From: Saccharopolyspora gloriosae
GTDB lineage: Bacteria; Actinomycetota; Actinomycetes; Mycobacteriales; Pseudonocardiaceae
Length of the DNA stretch: 64,000 nt
NCBI RefSeq assembly: GCF_014203325.1
Contig: NZ_JACHIV010000001.1
Coordinates: 62,001-126,000 of the forward strand
Reading direction: 5' to 3'
Position numbers and translations under genes: made by a program. Under the pieces are notes generated by a model. It searched no databases. It was given only the letters and a program-made list of their open reading frames with translations, and had not been told where the DNA came from. Every line of letters begins with the position of its first letter. Positions within the stretch are counted from its first letter, which is position 1. Below are positions 47,642-55,229 of the stretch, piece after piece.

Positions 47642-47896
47642 TCAAACTGGGCGACTGAAAATAAGCTTCCCTGTCCCGTACTGCACTGGCGCTACGAGAT
47701 AGCAAGCCATGAACATTGCGGAGGTTCCGCTCGTGAGGCCCACGACGAGAGCAACGATCGGACATATCACCGATACTACGGTGAGCCATGCCTTTTCGGG
47801 CCTGGTGGGAGTGCTCGTCCGTTCCAGTACAAGCATGTGCGTAACCAGGGCCAGGATCGAGCTCAAGGTGAATATGCCCAAGATTAGTGAATTCAT
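47642..47896 (-). CDS. Small membrane protein, possible immunity partner
   Basis: An 84-residue protein with two to three hydrophobic helices (ILGIFTLSSILALVTHMLVL and WLTVVSVICPIVALVVGLTS). It starts 7 bp after the gene for a small Gly/Ala-rich protein (47904-48380), and both are on the minus strand. The layout resembles a bacteriocin and its membrane immunity protein; this is inference. No family is recognised. Confidence 0.5.
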   Translation of the reverse strand: MNSLILGIFTLSSILALVTHMLVLERTSTPTRPEKAWLTVVSVICPIVALVVGLTSGTSAMFMACYLVAPVQYGTGKLIFSRPV

Positions 47897-47903
47897 GGGA
47901 TTC

Positions 47904-48380
47904 TCAGTCGTGATCCGTCGGGCATTTCCAGTAATATCCCTGTGTGCTCGCGCTATCTGTGCCGGGGTCCTCGTTGTGTACCTTCACGCATCCCAAGGAC
48001 TCCATTTTCTGGTCGCTGGTCATGTTGGCGAATCGGCGGATCTCACTTTGCAGGTATGCTCGATCCTCGGGGCTAAGATTCTTTTCTGCTTCTTTGGCCT
48101 CTTGGAGTGCACACCCGGCGGAAACGGCCACGCCGACCCAGCCCGCCGCGCGAGCTGCCACCGCTCGTGCCATAGAAGCGGCGCTCAGGCCGAAGCCCGT
48201 CAGGGAACTGCAAATCATAGGGTCGTAACTGGCTGGCTGCACGTCAGGAATGACGCTTTCTGGTGTTGCAGCTTTTTCCGTATCGCTCAACCTAGCCCCC
48301 TGGGCTGCAATGCTGTTTTGGTTCATTAATTCCAGTATCCGATTCAACGCGATACCGTGCCGTATCGTGCCAGTTGTCAT
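47904..48380 (-). CDS. Small protein with Cys-bounded Gly/Ala-rich hydrophobic segment
   Basis: A 158-residue protein. After a leader-like 50 residues comes ICSSLTGFGLSAASMARAVA, followed by a further Ala/Gly-rich run up to a second Cys (VAVSAGC), then a charged helical tail ending YYWKCPTDHD. A very similar plan, Cys-hydrophobic Gly/Ala stretch-Cys, is seen in the unrelated-looking gene at 49184. Each is followed by a small membrane gene. A secreted or membrane-active peptide is possible, but no family is recognised. Confidence 0.5.
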   Translation of the reverse strand: MTTGTIRHGIALNRILELMNQNSIAAQGARLSDTEKAATPESVIPDVQPASYDPMICSSLTGFGLSAASMARAVAARAAGWVGVAVSAGCALQEAKEAEKNLSPEDRAYLQSEIRRFANMTSDQKMESLGCVKVHNEDPGTDSASTQGYYWKCPTDHD

Positions 48381-49183
48381 CGTCCAGTTGGCAGCGATGG
48401 TTAAGTGTCACCCGAACGGAGTACGAGGGGCGCGTTCTGAGTGCTTAGCTGGGCGTTCACGTCCTCACGGATGTGGGCTGCGGGCCAAGCTCGTGTGGTA
48501 GCGGGCCGTTACAGCCTCGGCCTCGTGTACGTGCTGTTCAAGGACTTGCGCCCATGCCAGCCTACTGACACCGCCGTCGTCGATCTGCAAGACAGTAGGT
48601 CGGCGGCCCGCTGTATCGGGAACGCAGACCTCACCGTCCGGTTGCAGCGAGCCCCAAGAAGCAGGTTTAACGTGCGCTGTGCCAAATCTGTGCCCAGATT
48701 CGAGCTAGAGCCAGCATCTTTGCAGTTCAGCGCCCCGCGTCGCGTGGTCTGTAAATCAGCCGCGCAAGCTTCAGGGGTTCGATACCTTCACCGGGCACAC
48801 CAAATGGAGCGGCCCGGTGGCCTGCCGGTACACGTCGCCGGGCTGTTGTGCGTTGTACGGCTGCAACCGGCTTCGTGCTAGGTCGAGCTCCCCGAGCCTT
48901 ACGGCTTGCCTGTGGGGCGACCGCCGAGCGTTGACAATACTTCGACGCCAGGCGCCGACCGTGGTGTACGGGCGCAGGGTCTCCGTGGCTACGCGGTGGG
49001 TGTCGCCGACCAGCTGGCTTGTCTCCGCAGCATTAAGCCTCCCAAGGGGCTGATGCATGGATCTTGTGGAACAGCCACATAACGGCCGCTCTTGTGGGTA
49101 CCGTGACGATCAAGCCCCCACTGGGGTGTTGTTTTGGTAAACGAGTGATGTAAAGGCTCCGCTGTAGCCTTGCAGGAGGAAAA
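48381..49183. other. Non-coding stretch with a second decayed tRNA-Tyr/att copy
   Basis: About 800 bp with no convincing gene. At 48749-48863 is a copy of the tRNA-Tyr 3' end and flank: the first 24 bases (CTGTAAATCAGCCGCGCAAG and TTC) match exactly, then it decays. The tRNA terminator hairpin is still visible (CGGCCCGGTGGCC...), followed by a GTTGTGCGTTGT stretch like that of the intact copies. Confidence 0.65.
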
Positions 49184-49588
49184 ATGGTAGCCGTTGACAG
49201 CTCCCGCGAGCTTGAAAAGATTCGTATTGCGGTCCAGTCTTCCGATCCTACGGTCCCTCAATTTGATCGCGCCGCTGCGGAGCAGGCCGGACTGCAGCCT
49301 GAGTTCGCAGACGAATTTGAGCGGTCCTTTTATCAGAGTGCTGACGAGCTGAAGAAGTCGTCAGACCCTAGCTACAAACAGCAGTCCCCGTCGGTGCGGG
49401 GGTCGCTGCTTCCTGATTGGGCCAACTGCGCAATCGCCATCGCAGGGCTCGCCGGAGCCACTGTGGGCGCGGTTGCGGCTATTTTCGCTTCGGGTGGCAC
49501 CTTGGCTTTCGCGCTGGCGACGTATGGCCTGTCCGGGGCCAGCGTGCTGGGTTCGTGCTACGACGAGCACGGCAATCCCGTGGTTTGA
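49184..49588 (+). CDS. Bacteriocin-like small protein with Gly/Ala-rich C-terminus
   Basis: A 134-residue protein with a strong ribosome-binding site (GCAGGAGGA). The first 80 residues are charged and leader-like (LEKIRIAVQSSDPTVPQFDR). The last 50 are hydrophobic and Gly/Ala-rich between two cysteines: WANCAIAIAGLAGATVGAVA at the start and YGLSGASVLGSCYDEHG at the end. A 65-residue membrane protein follows after 7 bp. The pair looks like a ribosomal bacteriocin-type precursor with immunity protein; this is inference, no family is recognised. Confidence 0.5.
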   Translation: MVAVDSSRELEKIRIAVQSSDPTVPQFDRAAAEQAGLQPEFADEFERSFYQSADELKKSSDPSYKQQSPSVRGSLLPDWANCAIAIAGLAGATVGAVAAIFASGGTLAFALATYGLSGASVLGSCYDEHGNPVV

Positions 49589-49595
49589 GGTGCTG

Positions 49596-49793
49596 ATGAA
49601 ACGCATACCGTCACGATTGCTGGTAGCCGCGACTGTCATCCTGGCGCTAGCGCTGGTCGCCTTGCTGTCGACGACCGCTTCGTCGTCCTTGCTTCCGGGG
49701 CCGGTCTTGTGGGGACTCGTAGTCCTTGTCGTGCTCCTGCTCGGCGCAAGCTTGACCGAGCTTGGCAGGCGGAAGCGACGCGGACGGACGTGA
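49596..49793 (+). CDS. 65-residue two-helix membrane protein (paralogue 1)
   Basis: Two hydrophobic helices (LLVAATVILALALVALLSTT and LWGLVVLVVLLLGASL) and a basic end LTELGRRKRRGR. A homologue of identical length is at 52911-53108, so the family is under some constraint. It starts 7 bp after the bacteriocin-like gene and is a candidate immunity protein. The att repeat 50061 lies about 270 bp downstream. Confidence 0.55.
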   Translation: MKRIPSRLLVAATVILALALVALLSTTASSSLLPGPVLWGLVVLVVLLLGASLTELGRRKRRGRT

Positions 49794-50060
49794 TGCAGCA
49801 CGGCCAGCCCCGCAGCGTGGAGCTAGCGCAGCGTGTCGAACAGATGGCGCCCCGCTTGGGCCTTATTCGGGTGTATGCGTGGCCGTTCTGCGCGGTTCGC
49901 CGGACGACGATGACCGGAGCCCACGGATGCGCTGAACACGTGGGGGCAAACCTCGAAAGCGCGTGAGCAGCCTCCGTGAGATGCCTCGGAGTGGTCAATT
50001 TCTGGCCATCTTCGCGACTCTCAAGACGTTGTGCCTGGTGAGAGCGACGCAAGCGGCACT

Positions 50061-50225
50061 CTGTAAATCAGCCGCGCAAGCTTCGGAGGTTCGAATCCTC
50101 CACCTGGCACACCAGCCACAACGGCCCGGTGACCTGCGAAGACAGGGTCACCGGGCCGTTTTGTGTTGTCCGGTCATGTCCGGCTGACTACGGCCGTTGA
50201 CGGGTGTCTGTGCCATATACGTGCC
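50061..50225 (+). repeat. attR-type direct repeat of the AICE
   Basis: Matches 31321-31485 without gaps at 158 of 165 positions, identical over the first 77. It carries the tRNA-Tyr 3' half and terminator but no 5' half, so it is not a functional tRNA. The base before the repeat differs from the left copy, fixing the boundary. Similarity continuing past the tRNA terminator into int-flanking DNA suggests it is also the left end of another, decayed element. Confidence 0.9.
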
Positions 50226-50310
50226 ACAGTTTGTGAGCGGGTCTTAGGTCGCGCTGCCGATCTCTGCCATCCGGCCATCGGCTTGAGCAGCCGCGTCTCG
50301 TCGAAGCCCT
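50226..50310 (-). pseudogene. Remnant of an integrase 3' end
   Basis: Directly after the attR repeat, the minus strand resembles the end of the int gene at 31492. GAGCGGGTCTTAGGTCGCGC (50235-50254) aligns with GAGCAGGTCTTGGACCCGCT of int, and further similarity (GTCTCGTCGAAGCCC) follows. Translated it gives a corrupted form of [10 protein letters not shown]. No open frame remains. The rest up to 50549 shows no gene. It supports a second, decayed element to the right of 50061. Confidence 0.5.
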
Positions 50311-50549
50311 ACCGGAGACCACGGTCGTCCAAGCGGTCAGCGGCACTGTGCAGTTGGAAACACCGCAGTGTGCGACGACGATGCCCTTGCCAAGTTCGTT
50401 CGACGAACATGACCGCCCGACATAAGTCGGGAGGCCAGGGCAGGCGGTACCGAAGGAGGCTCGGCGATTTCGGAGGTTGTCGTCTCCTGGCGTGGACTCG
50501 GCTGCCGTAGACCGCGGCGCGTATGTGGTGCGGCACAATTGGCGAGGTG

Positions 50550-52703
50550 GTGAGTCACAACGAGGTGTGGGCCAGCGTCGCCGGAAATGTTTTCCAGGCT
50601 GGTGCAGTGCATGGTGATGTCGTCATGCTCCCCCGCGAACATCGCCAGGGCGTCGATGCGTTGCAAGCAGAGCTCATTCGGCATCTCGCAGGCGAGGTGC
50701 GAACGCAGAGTGCCCAAGAGCTGCGCCAGTGGGGAATCCGTGACAGGGATGCGTTGTCCGTGCGCTGGCACACTGCTACGGAGGACTTGCTCGATCATTG
50801 GGAGAACATTCACGGTAGTTCCGAGGTGCTGTCGCTGGCGGGGCATTTCACCGCGATCCGAACTACGTACAAGGCTATTCAGTCGAAGCGGCTGGTGATC
50901 TTGGGTGGTGCAGGTACAGGCAAGACGGTTCTTGCGCACCGCCTTATTCTAGACCTGATCGGGGACGCCGATCCAGTGCCGGTGTTGTTCAGTCTCAGTG
51001 AATGGAATCCTGCCACCGGGTTGTCGCGTTGGATCGGGCAGCAGCTCGCACGTGATTTCTCGTTTTTGGGCGCCAGTGAAATCATTACCGGAAAGCGACA
51101 AGCGGATCTTCTCGTCGAGCGCGGTCTAATTCTGCCTGTTCTAGACGGGTTCGACGAGCTTCCCGAGCAGCACCGTCGTGCCGCGATTGGCGAGATCAGC
51201 AGGTTCGATGTGCCACTGATCCTCACGAGTCGGCCGGACGAGTACGCACGGGCTACCCGTGGAGTTAAGGCCATTGGCGGCGCTGCGGCCATCGAACTTG
51301 AGAACCTCTCCCTTGAAGATGCTCACCATTACTTGCGCCGCAGGGTCAGTAGAACCCGCAGCGTGGAATGGGACGCGGTGTTCGACCACCTGCGCACACA
51401 ACCTGACGACACGGCGAGCCGGAACCTTGCCCGCGTGTTGACTACGCCTTTAATGGTCACTCTTGCTGAGACCGTCCACGGCAATTCACGAGATCATCGC
51501 CCTCCCGCTCTGTTAGATTCTCTGCAGTTTCCCAGCAGTGAAGCTATCGAAGACCATCTTTTAGGCGCTTACCTCGACGCCGTTTACGAACGCCGTACGC
51601 GCGGGGGTGATGCAGAAGGCCTGAGTCCGGGGTCGTACCGAGCCCGTCGCTGGCTCGGATACCTTGCCAACCACCTCGAAGACCGCAACGCTCACGACCT
51701 CGACTGGTGGCGCCTACCTGTCACTCTCCGCCGGTCCACCCGAATCCTTGTCACCTCTGCCGGGTTGGCCCTCGTGCTCGGAATGATCGGGCACGGCGTG
51801 TACTGGAGTGGGTACGCAATGCTCGCGATGTTCGGAAGTGACGTGTTCAGCAAGGGCATGTTCGGAGAGGTGGCTGGTTTTGCGCTTAGTGCTTCCGGAT
51901 ATGCATTCGGGCTCACGTTCTGGATCACTGGTGGGCTCGCGACTGGAATGGCGGTCGGGCTTGTAAATGAGTCAAAATTTGTTCGTGGTCGTCTAGGTCG
52001 GGAGCCGGAAAGACTGCGCCTGTTTGCGCGTAGGCAAGGTCGTGCTCAACGTTCCTGGCTGACAAGGGTTAAGAATTTTTTCTCCGAATCCGCTGGCGGA
52101 TTCGTGGTAGCCATTGCTATTGGAATTATGGTCGAGTCGGGGGGCGGGTTAGCGGCCACTCCTTTGCATAGGATTTCGGTTGGGGTGTTTGGTGGGATTG
52201 CGGATGGGATTGCAAGTAGTTCGATATACGCGTTTTTGGTCGGGCTCGGTTGCGGAGTCATCCTCGGTCTAGTGTATGGACTGGTGAATGTTGTCGTGAC
52301 CGCTCTTGGAGACCCCTTCGGCCCTGATGCCACCACTCCTTGGGTTCTTTTGGCTCGTGACCGTGTGGTCACGCTCGTCCGAACAGTAACCGTTGTTCTT
52401 GTTGTAGGGCTTGTGGTTGGATTCATGTACGGATCAATCGTGGTCGATTTTGAGGAAGGCTTCGAAGTTGGCATCGGGATAGCCATCCTAAGTGGACTGG
52501 CCAGGATCGCCCTCTCGGCGTGGGGTATCTGGTTGCTGTTCGTGCGCTTGTGGTTGCCCTTGACAGGGCGATTGCCGTGGCGTCCGAAGCTTTTCCTCGA
52601 AGACGCATATCGGCGTGGGGTGCTGCGCAGAAATGGTGCGTCTTATCAATTCCGTCATGCGCGGATTCGGGACCATCTGCGGGGTGGTCGGGGTGTTGAG
52701 TAA
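50550..52703 (+). CDS. NACHT-type STAND ATPase with multi-pass membrane C-terminus
   Basis: A 717-residue protein. The N-terminus has a short glycine-spaced segment (VAGNVFQAGAVHGDVVML). The NTPase shows Walker A GGAGTGKT (119-126), Walker B LPVLDGFDEL (197-204) and the sensor SRPDEY. From about residue 395 to the end there are at least six hydrophobic helices rich in Gly (e.g. GFVVAIAIGIMVESGGGLAA). NACHT proteins act as stress or phage sensors in bacteria; here membrane disruption or signalling could be the output. It is cargo between att copies 50061 and 53219. Start GTG 50550; 50523 is an alternative. Confidence 0.78.
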   Translation: MSHNEVWASVAGNVFQAGAVHGDVVMLPREHRQGVDALQAELIRHLAGEVRTQSAQELRQWGIRDRDALSVRWHTATEDLLDHWENIHGSSEVLSLAGHFTAIRTTYKAIQSKRLVILGGAGTGKTVLAHRLILDLIGDADPVPVLFSLSEWNPATGLSRWIGQQLARDFSFLGASEIITGKRQADLLVERGLILPVLDGFDELPEQHRRAAIGEISRFDVPLILTSRPDEYARATRGVKAIGGAAAIELENLSLEDAHHYLRRRVSRTRSVEWDAVFDHLRTQPDDTASRNLARVLTTPLMVTLAETVHGNSRDHRPPALLDSLQFPSSEAIEDHLLGAYLDAVYERRTRGGDAEGLSPGSYRARRWLGYLANHLEDRNAHDLDWWRLPVTLRRSTRILVTSAGLALVLGMIGHGVYWSGYAMLAMFGSDVFSKGMFGEVAGFALSASGYAFGLTFWITGGLATGMAVGLVNESKFVRGRLGREPERLRLFARRQGRAQRSWLTRVKNFFSESAGGFVVAIAIGIMVESGGGLAATPLHRISVGVFGGIADGIASSSIYAFLVGLGCGVILGLVYGLVNVVVTALGDPFGPDATTPWVLLARDRVVTLVRTVTVVLVVGLVVGFMYGSIVVDFEEGFEVGIGIAILSGLARIALSAWGIWLLFVRLWLPLTGRLPWRPKLFLEDAYRRGVLRRNGASYQFRHARIRDHLRGGRGVE

Positions 52704-52910
52704 ATCTGTCAGTGGTTAAATTTATGCCGACCTGGCGCGTTGGGCTTGGCTCCACGAATTTAGCCCGCACTTGCAGCGCACAATGATCGTCCGATAGGAA
52801 TTCTTCAGGACTTGTGGTGATACTGCCTTGTCAAGAATATGTTTGGTGGAGAAGCAAGTTTCCACGCCTTCTAGGTTGTCATCGTGAACGGTCCGTATTT
52901 CGAGGTGCTC

Positions 52911-53108
52911 GTGGAACACATATTGTCACGGTTGTTGGTAGCTGCGGCAGTCGTCATGGCACTGGCGCTGGTCGCCTTGCTGTCGGCGACCACTTCGTCG
53001 CCCTTGCTTCCGGAGCTTGTCTTGTGGGGGCTTGCAATCCTTGCCGTGCTCTTGTTGGGCGCAAGTCTGATCGAGCTAGGAAGGCGGAAGCGACGTGGAC
53101 GGGCGTGA
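52911..53108 (+). CDS. 65-residue two-helix membrane protein (paralogue 2)
   Basis: The same length and plan as the gene at 49596, with clear identity (LALVALLSATTSS, LLGASLIELGRRKRRGRA). Similarity extends a little upstream (CGAGGTGCTCGTGGAACACA against GAGGTGCTGATGAAACGCA), where only the last bases of the bacteriocin-like partner gene remain. The partner itself is missing. A decayed att copy follows about 110 bp downstream, as after paralogue 1. Start GTG 52911, or GTG 52884. Confidence 0.5.
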   Translation: MEHILSRLLVAAAVVMALALVALLSATTSSPLLPELVLWGLAILAVLLLGASLIELGRRKRRGRA

Positions 53109-53218
53109 TGTGCGCGGTCACGCCCGCTGCTGGAACTACCGCGGACGCCCCGATTGGCGCTCAGTTCGGTCTCGTTGAGAGAGGAGCGCGGCTGTTCGAC
53201 GCGGTTCGCTGGGCGGCG

Positions 53219-53321
53219 CTGTGAATCAGCGGCGCACGTTTCGGAGGTTCGAATCCTACGTCAGCCACAAGGGGCCGGTGAACTGCAAGAACATGTTCAT
53301 CGGGCGTTGTGCGTTGTGCTC
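53219..53321 (+). repeat. Decayed tRNA-Tyr/att copy, right edge of the island
   Basis: CTGTGAATCAGCGGCGCACG, then TTTCGGAGGTTCGAATCC, is a damaged copy of the tRNA-Tyr 3' end, followed by a weakened terminator hairpin and GCGTTGTGCGTTGTGCT. It marks the likely right end of the oldest integration. Beyond it only chromosomal genes are seen. Confidence 0.65.
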
Positions 53322-53441
53322 AGGTCGGCTCGGGTTGACGGGGTTCCGTGCTGAAGCCGCAGACCAGTCCCCGAGCGGGTCTCGGCCCGGTGTCGGGCCG
53401 AGACCGGCGGGGCGCGCGGTTGCTCGCGCGTCGGTGCGGGA

Positions 53442-53933
53442 TCAGAGGACGCCGGACTCGGCGATCTTGATGTCGGCCTGGGGGGTGCCGCTCTGCGAAC
53501 CCAGCTTCTCGATCTTCGTCACGAGGTCCAGGCCGTCGACGACCTCGCCGAAGACGACGTGCTTGCCGTCCAGCCAGGTGGTGGCGATGGTGGTGATGAA
53601 GAACTGGGAGCCGTTGGTGTTCTTGCCCGCGTTGGCCATGGACAGCTGGCCGGGCTTGGTGTGCTTGATGCTGAAGTTCTCGTCGTCGAACTTGCCGCCC
53701 CAGATGCTCTTGCCGCCGGTGCCGTTGCCCGCCGTGAAGTCACCGCCCTGCAGCATGAACTGGGGGATGACGCGGTGGAAGCCGGAGCCCTGGTAGCCGA
53801 AGCCGTGCTGGCCGGTCGCCAGTTCGCGGAAGTTCTGCGCCGTCTTGGGGACGGTGTCGTCGAACAGCTGGAAGGTGATTCGGCCGGCCTGCTCGCCGTT
53901 GATCGTGATGTCGAAGTAGACGTTGTTTCCCAT
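53442..53933 (-). CDS. ppiA: Cyclophilin-type peptidyl-prolyl cis-trans isomerase
   Basis: A 163-residue single-domain cytoplasmic cyclophilin. The active-site segments are [20 protein letters not shown] (catalytic Arg), [20 protein letters not shown] and [19 protein letters not shown]. No signal peptide. The gene lies just right of the integration island. It is probably transcribed alone from the 335-bp upstream gap. Confidence 0.93.
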   Translation of the reverse strand: MGNNVYFDITINGEQAGRITFQLFDDTVPKTAQNFRELATGQHGFGYQGSGFHRVIPQFMLQGGDFTAGNGTGGKSIWGGKFDDENFSIKHTKPGQLSMANAGKNTNGSQFFITTIATTWLDGKHVVFGEVVDGLDLVTKIEKLGSQSGTPQADIKIAESGVL

Positions 53934-54268
53934 GCCGCCGATCTTTTCACACGGGCAATTCCGTCCGGCACCAAGTGCGGTTGCTTCGAGCTGCTCTCAC
54001 TGGTAAGCGTCGCGAGGCGGCGCCGGTCGTGCAGCAGGTCGCGACCCGCTCGCGCGCTGCCGCGACCTCGGTCTCCGCGGACGGTCGACCCTCGAACACG
54101 GTGCCGTGCCGCGGTGGCCGGTGGCGGCGAGCTCCCTTGCTCGTGCCTTGGCTGGATCCGAGTGCCGAATGCGGAGGAAATGGTGTTCCGACTAGTGCGG
54201 TGGCCCTATTTCGCAGCGTTTTCGGAGCCCTCGAAAATGCGGGGTTTCCGTGAATCGAGGGACCGGGC
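53934..54268. other. Intergenic stretch upstream of the cyclophilin gene
   Basis: About 335 bp between the cyclophilin start and the methyltransferase stop, both on the minus strand. It should hold the cyclophilin promoter. No gene, repeat or RNA motif is recognised. Confidence 0.5.
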
Positions 54269-55093
54269 TCAGGGGAGGATCCCGAATGCGGCCCAGGTGT
54301 TGGCGACGGGTTCGGAGGCGTCGGGGTCGACGTCGGGGCGCCACGCGGTGACGCGGACCGGGCCGGGTTCGAGGACCTCGTAGCCCGTGAGCAGCGCGGG
54401 CGCCGCGGAAAGCGGCCGGGGGATCACCGGCGTGGAGGTGCGCTGGTAGATGGCCAGACCGCGGTCGACGGTGGCGGGGGCGAGGTTCTCGATCGTGGTG
54501 TGCGACAGCGCGAGCACGCTCCCGGAGACGCAGGCGTCGCGGTAGGTCGCGAGGATCGCCGCCGGGTCCTGCTCGTCGCGCACGAAGTGCAGCACGCTGA
54601 TCGCGAGCACGGCGACGGGCCGGGTGAAGTCCAGCAGCTCGGTCACGCCCGGCGCGGTGAGCACCGTCCGAGGGGCGGTCAGATCGGCTTGGGTGACCGA
54701 GACCCGGGGCTCGTCGCGCAGCAGGCGGCGGGCGTGGGCGACGGCGATCGGTTCGCGGTCCACGTAGGCGATCCGCGCGGTCGGGTCGATCTGGTGAGCG
54801 ATCTCGTGCACGTTGCCCACGGTGGGGACGCCGGAGCCGAGGTCGAGGAACTGGTTCACGCCGAGGTCCAGGCACAGCCGCACCGCGCGGCCGAGGAACG
54901 CCCGGTTCGCACGTGCCGTGGTGGCCACGCTGGGCAGCGTCGCGATCTGCTCCTCCGCGGCTGCGCGGTCCACCGCGAAGTTCGCCGAACCGCCCAGGTA
55001 GTAGTCGTACATCCGGGCCGCGTTGGGGCCGTTCGTGTCCGGGTCGCCGGTGAGGCCTGCCAGATCCACGTGCGACTGCCGTTCCGGGCTCAC
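54269..55093 (-). CDS. SAM-dependent methyltransferase, DUF574 family
   Basis: A 274-residue protein of the large actinobacterial DUF574 group. It has the family N-terminus NGPNAARMYDYYLGGSANFA, the SAM-binding loop FLDLGSGVPTVGNVHEIA, and AYVDREPIAVAHARRLL. Methyl acceptors of this family are not known. Start GTG 55093 lies behind GAGGAGG. It is divergent from the iminopeptidase gene. Confidence 0.88.
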   Translation of the reverse strand: MSPERQSHVDLAGLTGDPDTNGPNAARMYDYYLGGSANFAVDRAAAEEQIATLPSVATTARANRAFLGRAVRLCLDLGVNQFLDLGSGVPTVGNVHEIAHQIDPTARIAYVDREPIAVAHARRLLRDEPRVSVTQADLTAPRTVLTAPGVTELLDFTRPVAVLAISVLHFVRDEQDPAAILATYRDACVSGSVLALSHTTIENLAPATVDRGLAIYQRTSTPVIPRPLSAAPALLTGYEVLEPGPVRVTAWRPDVDPDASEPVANTWAAFGILP

Positions 55094-55229
55094 CGGAACC
55101 TCCTCTTCTCAGATGTCGAGCACTCGAAGTATGCGGGGTGCGGGGCTGCGAACGACAGTGCGAATTCCGCCCTGATCGGCCGCTGCCGCGGTCCGGGCGC
55201 TCTCGGTAGCGTCCGTGCCGGGAGGGACC

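Larger units (their letters stand above)
31321..50137. mobile_element. AICE integrated in tRNA-Tyr
   Basis: An element of about 18.7 kb lies between near-identical tRNA-Tyr 3' repeats (31321 and 50061). It has the gene order of actinomycete integrative and conjugative elements: tyrosine integrase, HTH excisionase, a replication pair (DUF3631 ATPase and prim/pol), an FtsK-type TraB for double-stranded DNA transfer, small membrane spread-type proteins, NUDIX and regulators. The right third (44.7-50 kb) is visibly lower in GC and holds cargo. Both decayed att copies inside it suggest a composite structure. Confidence 0.88.

Noticed and set aside
47277-53321. Extra tRNA-Tyr genes at 47277, 48749, 50061 and 53219
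   Set aside because: All lack the 5' acceptor and D arms, so they are att remnants and not functional tRNAs.
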